Assembly (NCBI RefSeq): GCF_000688235.1
Contig: NZ_JHYO01000024.1
Coordinates: 1 to 61,866 of the forward strand
Source: Terasakiella pusilla DSM 6293
GTDB lineage: Bacteria; Pseudomonadota; Alphaproteobacteria; Rhodospirillales; Terasakiellaceae
DNA: 61,866 nt
Direction: 5' to 3'
Shown here in pieces: positions 57,277-61,866 of the stretch. The number at the start of each line of letters is the position of its first letter. Positions within the stretch are counted from its first letter, which is position 1. A model generated the notes under the pieces. That model searched no databases, was not told where the DNA came from, and saw only the letters and a program-made list of their open reading frames with translations. A program made the translations under genes and the position numbers.

Positions 57277-58100
57277 TAACTTCCTCGCCAGCCATGAAGG
57301 ATGAGCTTAATTTGTCTGGCGAGGCGCCCTCCCCCGATGTGGGGATTAAAGGGATCATAGGACAGTTTTTTAAGACGCTTGAGGTAATCTTCAATCGCGA
57401 CTGTTGACAAAAGGGCTGCGTTTGACGCGGCCTTTTCTGTGCGCGCTTCTGCGATCAGGCGGGTGATCTCATCGGCTAACTCGCTTACACAGTTTTGCAA
57501 AGCGTTGCTCGGTTGGAAATCATGAAAAGCCTTTAAATCCAACTGATGCTTTTTTCGCAAAGAGACGGGGATTTTACATTTTCCACTGCGCGCTTGATAT
57601 GGCAGCGTTTTAATCACATCACACAGCGCTTGTGCCGTGCCGATTTTTTGGGCGGCAGGCATAGTGTCAGAGTTTAAAAAGCAGGCTTTCATTTGATTGA
57701 TGCTGCCCCCTGTGGCCTCCAGATAGCGCATGAGGGCGGGCAGATCATCATGGGCTTGATCTTCCATATCAAAGGCGCGGGCATTAAGATATCTATCTAA
57801 CAGGCCTTTATCAATTGTCTTGGTTTGCAGGGTTTTAACAAACTCTTTGTGGGTGCCGTTTTCTGAATGATCTTGGCGATCAGTATAGACGGCTTCAACC
57901 ACATCGCGCCACCATTGCAGGCGTATCAAGCCCAAATGCGGTTCCTTCACCATATCGCGGATACGCGCGGTTTCATGAGCGAAGAGACAGAGCGCATAAA
58001 AATCATCGCGATGTTCATCGGGCGCGTATAGCCCACAAAGGAACTGGTCGTGATCTACTTTTTGAATTTCCTGTCCGCACAGGCTAAGGCTGGTGGTCAT
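57273..58100 (-). CDS. NDUFAF6-like squalene/phytoene synthase-fold protein, probably inactive
   Basis: A 275-residue protein of the squalene/phytoene synthase fold. Both Asp-rich Mg-binding motifs are missing: the first position reads [15 protein letters not shown], and the second [14 protein letters not shown]. The pattern [15 protein letters not shown] is that of mitochondrial NDUFAF6, a complex I assembly factor. A complex I role is therefore more likely than isoprenoid synthesis, despite divergence from hpnC by only 62 nt. Confidence 0.85.
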   Translation of the reverse strand: MTTSLSLCGQEIQKVDHDQFLCGLYAPDEHRDDFYALCLFAHETARIRDMVKEPHLGLIRLQWWRDVVEAVYTDRQDHSENGTHKEFVKTLQTKTIDKGLLDRYLNARAFDMEDQAHDDLPALMRYLEATGGSINQMKACFLNSDTMPAAQKIGTAQALCDVIKTLPYQARSGKCKIPVSLRKKHQLDLKAFHDFQPSNALQNCVSELADEITRLIAEARTEKAASNAALLSTVAIEDYLKRLKKLSYDPFNPHIGGGRLARQIKLILHGWRGSY

Positions 58101-58162
58101 GATAAGGGCTTTTGTAAATGAATGTCGTGTGTCATATAGGTCCTATTGGGGAGGAAAGCCAA

Positions 58163-58885
58163 GTGTCAAAAACACATGATAGCGAAAATTTTCCGGTCGC
58201 AAGTCTGTTTTTAGCCAAGCAGGTGCGCAAGGAGGTTCTTGAGTTTTATCGATTTGCGCGTGCCGCAGACGATATTGCCGATGCGCCTGACATGGCCCCC
58301 AAGGACAAACTGGCCCAACTCGACATGCCGACAACCAATCGCTATCAAGCGGACCTGTTGCAGGCTTTTAGGCAGGATGCGGTGAAAACCAGATATGAAA
58401 GCTGGGATGATCTGATCGCCTATTGCCAACTGTCGGCAAACCCCGTTGGGCAATTTTTGTTGCACCTTCATGGGGAGGAAAAGGGCCGCCCTGAAAGTGA
58501 CGCCCTTTGTTCGGCATTACAGATTTTAAATCATTTACAAGATTGCGTGGATGATTACAAAAATCTGGGCCGAGTTTATCTCCCGCGGGAGTTTCTCTCC
58601 GCAGAGACGGGATTTGAAGAGTTGCTGAGCGCACAAGCTTGCCTCCCTGCCTTACGAAGTGTGCTGGATGAGTGTTTAAAACGAACGGATCATCTGCTGG
58701 CTGAAGCGGTCAAACTGCCGGGACTGATCCGTAACAAGCGCTTGCGCTATCAGGCCAAGGTGACAGTGTTGTGTGGATTTGCGCTTGCAGGTAAGTTAAA
58801 AAAGAATGATCCGGTGGCAACCCGCGTGGAACTGACCAAGCTGGATAAAATATTGATCGCATATAAAGGCCTTTACCCCTTATGA
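58163..58885 (+). CDS. hpnC: Hydroxysqualene synthase HpnC
   Basis: Second step of bacterial squalene synthesis: presqualene diphosphate to hydroxysqualene. The 240-residue protein has ENFPVASLFL, first Asp-rich motif RAADDIAD and second motif LQDCVDDYKN. The start is GTG at 58163, with GAGGAAA upstream and the conserved SENFPV soon after. An ATG at 58118 would add 15 residues. It overlaps hpnD by 4 nt. Confidence 0.92.
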   Translation: MSKTHDSENFPVASLFLAKQVRKEVLEFYRFARAADDIADAPDMAPKDKLAQLDMPTTNRYQADLLQAFRQDAVKTRYESWDDLIAYCQLSANPVGQFLLHLHGEEKGRPESDALCSALQILNHLQDCVDDYKNLGRVYLPREFLSAETGFEELLSAQACLPALRSVLDECLKRTDHLLAEAVKLPGLIRNKRLRYQAKVTVLCGFALAGKLKKNDPVATRVELTKLDKILIAYKGLYPL

Positions 58886-59715
58886 CACAAGTGCTTGCCA
58901 CAGATTTTAAATATGTTGAAGATGTGGTTCTTCAATCCAAAAGCTCGTTTGCTTTGGGGATGAAGGCGCTGCCTGCGGATCGTCGTGGCTATCTGTTTGC
59001 CATCTATGCTTATTGCCGCATCCTCGATGATATCGCTGATGAATCCGGTACCGTGGATCAAAAGCTGGTGGAGTTGGCACAGTGGCGCGCAAAGATTGAT
59101 CAAATGCTGATGGGGAAGCCTGAGTGCCCTGTCACCCGTGTACTTTATGAGGCTGTTCAGCGGTTCCCTATCCCAAGCGATGAATTTTACAAAGTGATTG
59201 AGGGGATGGAAGCAGACGTGCGCGGCCCGATCCAGCGGCCTAAGTGGGATCAACTTTACGCCTATTGCAGATGTGTGGCGGTGAGTGTCGGGTTGCTTTC
59301 TCTCCCTATTTTTGGACGGACGGACAAGAGTGCGCAACAGTTTGCAGAAGAGTTGGGCTATGCTCTTCAATTCACCAATATATTGCGTGATGTGGCAGAA
59401 GACTGGTCGGAAGACCGGTTTTACTTGCCGTATGAAAGCCTGATCAAGCATGGTGTTAAAGATATTAACTCCCCCAACCTGTCCAATGTCTTGGAAGAGG
59501 TCGCAAACAAGGCAGAGCAACATTATCAAGCTGCCGAACGGCTGATTGATCAAACCGGTAGTAAAAACTTAAAACCCGCTCTGTTGATGATGGTGGTGTA
59601 CAAAAAGCTGTTTGAAAAAATGAAACAGCGCGGTTGGTCGAAAATTGAGCCACGCATACGACTGTCAACGTTGGAAAAAGCGATGACGGTTTCTAAACTG
59701 ATGGCCTTTGGATGA
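58882..59715 (+). CDS. hpnD: Presqualene diphosphate synthase HpnD
   Basis: Condenses two farnesyl diphosphates to presqualene diphosphate. The 277-residue protein has SSFALGMKALPADRRGYLFAIYAYCR, first motif RILDDIADE, and second motif TNILRDVAEDWSEDRFYLP. It overlaps hpnC and hpnE by 4 nt each. Confidence 0.95.
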   Translation: MTQVLATDFKYVEDVVLQSKSSFALGMKALPADRRGYLFAIYAYCRILDDIADESGTVDQKLVELAQWRAKIDQMLMGKPECPVTRVLYEAVQRFPIPSDEFYKVIEGMEADVRGPIQRPKWDQLYAYCRCVAVSVGLLSLPIFGRTDKSAQQFAEELGYALQFTNILRDVAEDWSEDRFYLPYESLIKHGVKDINSPNLSNVLEEVANKAEQHYQAAERLIDQTGSKNLKPALLMMVVYKKLFEKMKQRGWSKIEPRIRLSTLEKAMTVSKLMAFG

Positions 59716-60818
59716 CGAAGACCGTTCATATCGTTGGGGGTGGCCTGTCTGGTTTATCTGCGGCTGTTCATGCCAAATCGCTTGGTTTCACCGTTAAACT
59801 TTACGAGGCTTCCCCCCAACTTGGCGGGCGTATCAAAAAAGTCTCCCATCATGACAATGGGACGCATTTGTTAGTGGGTGCCTATCGCGATAGTTTTGAA
59901 TATCTGGATATGATTGGCACGCGTGATCAGTTGAAAGCGACGAAAGGTGGCTGTTTTTCCATGTCGGAAGGGCCGTTGACGTGGGACATCCCCGCCCACA
60001 GCTTTTTTCGATCCCTACTGACCGGGGCGGTGCCGGGGGTAAATGCTTTCAATCTGTTTGGTAAAACCGCCCAACGCCGTGTTTGGACGCCGTTAATTCT
60101 TGCGATTTATAATACACGGCCATCTTGCGTTTCTCGGAAACTGATTTGGCAAACAGCCCGTGAGGTCTTGCGGGCTGGGCAGGACGGTTTAACGCCCTAT
60201 CTTGCAATCGGTACCCTTTATGACGCGTTTGTCGCCCCGGCTTTGACTGGGATTGACGTGATTACAGGCGCACGCCTACAAGGGGTTGAGGCTGATCGGT
60301 TACAGTTTAAGACTATGGATGTTGTCCTGAATGGGGATAATCGCGCCATCCTTGCCCTGCCGCTTTCAGCCTATCGCCACATCAATCATCCTTTGGATAT
60401 TGCGCACCATCCTGATCGCCCCATCACGAATGTTCATTTTTATTTGGAACAGCCGGTGGGGGAACGCTTTTTTGGGTTGGTGAATACACTTAGCCAATGG
60501 ATCCATGCGAAGGACAAAATGATTTCTGTGACGATCAGTGATTATCAGCCTAATGATGATAAGTTGGCGCAAAAAGTCTGGCGGGAAATCTGCTTTCATT
60601 TTGATAAGGCCGAGACCAATTGTCCTGATCATAAAATTGTATGTGAAAAACGCGCAACACCCCTACAAGATAAAGGGTTTTGTAAGGTGCGTAGAGCTGT
60701 AAAAACCGATTTTCCCCATATTTTTATGGCAGGAGACTGGACAGAGACCAAACTTCCGGCAACAATCGAAAGTGCGGTCCGGTCTGGGAAAATGGCGGCA
60801 CAGTCCGTTTTTGGATAA
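59712..60818 (+). CDS. hpnE: Hydroxysqualene dehydroxylase HpnE
   Basis: FAD enzyme that reduces hydroxysqualene to squalene, the hopanoid precursor. The 368-residue protein has dinucleotide motif HIVGGGLSGLSAAVHA at the N-terminus, LYEASPQLGGR, and the C-terminal FAD contact FMAGDWTETKLPATIESAVRSG. Somewhat shorter than many HpnE proteins. The cyclase gene (shc) is not in this window. Confidence 0.93.
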   Translation: MTKTVHIVGGGLSGLSAAVHAKSLGFTVKLYEASPQLGGRIKKVSHHDNGTHLLVGAYRDSFEYLDMIGTRDQLKATKGGCFSMSEGPLTWDIPAHSFFRSLLTGAVPGVNAFNLFGKTAQRRVWTPLILAIYNTRPSCVSRKLIWQTAREVLRAGQDGLTPYLAIGTLYDAFVAPALTGIDVITGARLQGVEADRLQFKTMDVVLNGDNRAILALPLSAYRHINHPLDIAHHPDRPITNVHFYLEQPVGERFFGLVNTLSQWIHAKDKMISVTISDYQPNDDKLAQKVWREICFHFDKAETNCPDHKIVCEKRATPLQDKGFCKVRRAVKTDFPHIFMAGDWTETKLPATIESAVRSGKMAAQSVFG

Positions 60819-60927
60819 AATATTGAAAAAATTTCGATTTTTTTTGGTTTTGCCCCTTCTTTTTTCAGATCGATGATCCTACTTTTTAGAAACGGTCTAA
60901 TGAATAACATTTTAAAGAGGTTTTACA

Positions 60928-61530
60928 ATGGCTTTTGAACTCCCTGCCCTGCCTTACGCTCAGGATGCCCTCGAACCGCATATCTCTGCCAACACACTCA
61001 GCTTTCACTATGGCAAGCACCACAACACCTATGTTGTGAACCTGAACAACCTGCTTGGTGATGCAGCAGGTAGCAGCCAGGAAGATCTTGAGGCCGTGAT
61101 TAAAGATGCTGCAGGCGATGCGTCCAAACAAGGCATCTTCAACAATGCGGCACAAGTCTGGAACCACACATTCTATTGGAACTGTATGACACCAAACGGT
61201 GGCGGTGCCCCAACTGGTGCGGTTGCTGAAAAAATCAATGCAGCGTTCGGTTCATACGACAAATTTAAAGAAGAATTCGCTCAAGCTTGTATCACAGCCT
61301 TTGGCTCTGGCTGGGGTTGGTTGGTCGTTGAAAATGGCGAACTGAAAATTACCAAAACAATCGGTGCAGACACACCGCTTGCACACGGTCAGACGGCTCT
61401 TCTGACATGTGACGTTTGGGAACACGCTTATTACCTTGATTACCAAAACCTGCGTCCAAAATACGTTGAAACGTTCCTCAGCGAATTGGTCAACTGGGAC
61501 TTTGTGAACGAGCAACTGGCAAACGCCTAA
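60928..61530 (+). CDS. sodB: Iron superoxide dismutase
   Basis: Converts superoxide to hydrogen peroxide and oxygen. It has 200 residues. Metal ligands are His27, His80, Asp162 and His166. Gln76 (NNAAQVWNH) supplied from the N-terminal half is the usual mark of the Fe-type enzyme. Upstream (60819-60927) is very AT-rich with no convincing Fur box. Its terminator abuts the second IS. Confidence 0.95.
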   Translation: MAFELPALPYAQDALEPHISANTLSFHYGKHHNTYVVNLNNLLGDAAGSSQEDLEAVIKDAAGDASKQGIFNNAAQVWNHTFYWNCMTPNGGGAPTGAVAEKINAAFGSYDKFKEEFAQACITAFGSGWGWLVVENGELKITKTIGADTPLAHGQTALLTCDVWEHAYYLDYQNLRPKYVETFLSELVNWDFVNEQLANA

Positions 61531-61547
61531 GCCTCTTTCCGCTGAAC

Positions 61548-61577
61548 AAAAAAAGAGCCTGTCATTTGACAGGCTCT
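61548..61577 (+). terminator. Intrinsic terminator of sodB, T-tract cut by the IS
   Basis: Seven A, then perfect 10-bp stem AGAGCCTGTC / GACAGGCTCT with loop ATTT. The stem's last T (61577) is followed directly by the IS tip. The expected T-tract, mirrored by the upstream A-run, is missing. Confidence 0.8.
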
Positions 61578-61587
61578 CAGATTGCTG

Positions 61588-61617
61588 ACAAAGGTCTCGC
61601 CTTGGCGAGGCCTTTGT
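61588..61617 (+). repeat. 30-nt palindrome near IS left end
   Basis: ACAAAGGTCTCGCC-TT-GGCGAGGCCTTTGT: 14-nt arms with one T-G pair and a TT loop, 10 nt from the IS tip, matching the layout of the palindrome at 287-316. Confidence 0.75.
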
Positions 61618-61630
61618 GATTCAATGAGGA

Positions 61631-61866
61631 ATGCTTAAAAAACGCGGTCCTCAACAAACGGAACTTGAGATGGTCAGTCTGGATAGTCTGGTTCCGTCCA
61701 ACCATCTTTTGCGCAAAATTGATGCGCATATTGATTTCAGTTTCATTCACGACAAAGTGGCGCCTTTATATTGCGCCGATAATGGTCGACCTCCGCTTGA
61801 TCCGACTATGTTGTTTAAGGCTTTACTGGTCGGTTATCTCTTTGGCATTCGCTCCGAGCGTCAGTT
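61631..61866 (+). CDS. IS1182-family transposase, N-terminal fragment
   Basis: The first 78 codons run to the window end. The opening LVPSNHLLRKIDAHIDFSFI followed by NGRPPLDPTMLFKALLVGYLFGIRSER is the N-terminal domain (DUF772-type) of IS1182/IS5-like transposases. The ATG at 61631 has TGAGGA directly upstream. No frameshift seen. Confidence 0.88.
   Translation, partial: MLKKRGPQQTELEMVSLDSLVPSNHLLRKIDAHIDFSFIHDKVAPLYCADNGRPPLDPTMLFKALLVGYLFGIRSERQ

Larger units (their letters stand above)
61578..61866 (+). mobile_element. IS1182-like insertion sequence, left (5') end, cut by window edge
   Basis: The 15-nt tip CAGATTGCTGACAAA matches the inverted right tip at 312-326. It is followed by a 30-nt palindrome and the start of the transposase. 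Same orientation as the element at the left edge. The two ends cannot be one copy in a circle without joining sodB and lolD flanks, so they are most likely two copies. Confidence 0.85.

Noticed and set aside
57273-58100. Third squalene/phytoene synthase enzyme
   Set aside because: Both Asp-rich metal motifs are missing and the sequence pattern is that of NDUFAF6.
60819-60927. Fur box upstream of sodB
   Set aside because: The region is AT-rich but no GATAATGATAATC-like palindrome can be found.

Overview
The window reads as about 62 kb of the main chromosome of an alphaproteobacterium, most probably a Rhodospirillales-type organism. Three things point there. The gene order tig-clpP-clpX-lon-hup-nuoA..N-birA-coaX-rnj-mce-proS-lolC-lolD is typical of the class. 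ProS is the short form without an inserted editing domain. TrmFO, HpnCDE and mitochondrial-like complex I accessory proteins (NDUFS4 type and NDUFAF6 type) are also present. Base composition is moderate, roughly half GC by eye. Genus cannot be fixed from the sequence alone.

Layout. Position 1 lies inside the 3' end of an IS1182-like insertion sequence, and the last ~290 bases are the 5' end of an element of the same kind in the same orientation, so the window is bounded by two IS copies. From 357 to about 25,400 nearly everything is on the minus strand: lolD and lolC (lipoprotein release), proS, an accessory patch (secreted protein, small helical protein, LysR regulator with a divergent SDR, small membrane protein), then mce, rnj, coaX, birA and the complete 14-gene complex I operon nuoN to nuoA. 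tRNA-Asp, two tandem tRNA-Val, hup, lon, clpX, clpP, tig, tRNA-Leu and nnr continue on the minus strand to 33.6 kb.

From 33.6 to 39.9 kb the strand switches to plus: dadA, an orphan ParA, a NUDIX hydrolase, and a sulfur amino acid group (cysK, sseA, metC). Around 40-44 kb are a PAS-GGDEF-EAL protein, a DUF1653 protein, tRNA-Arg with an NDUFS4-like gene, tRNA-Pro and a DUF192 protein. 44.1-51.6 kb holds a ten-gene Mrp/MBH-like cation:proton antiporter operon with three NuoL/M/N-type subunits and no hydrogenase genes. Then come a Panacea-domain protein, unknown proteins, an AsmA protein with a lipoprotein, a rhodanese, trmFO, an NDUFAF6-like pseudo-synthase, hpnCDE (squalene synthesis) and sodB.

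Themes. The window concentrates energy-coupling membrane machinery: complex I, two complex I accessory factors and the Mrp-like operon, together giving six antiporter-type subunits. It also carries the core proteolysis set (tig, clpP, clpX, lon). The most unusual signals are: (1) both IS copies begin exactly inside the T-tract of an intrinsic terminator, and each IS end carries a 30-nt palindrome 10 nt from its tip; (2) the hydrogenase-free MBH-like operon, whose third antiporter subunit has lost the central TM7 lysine; (3) an 18-codon micro-ORF with a strong ribosome binding site coupled to nuoJ; (4) RNA-like leaders before cysK and sseA that could mask their ribosome binding sites.
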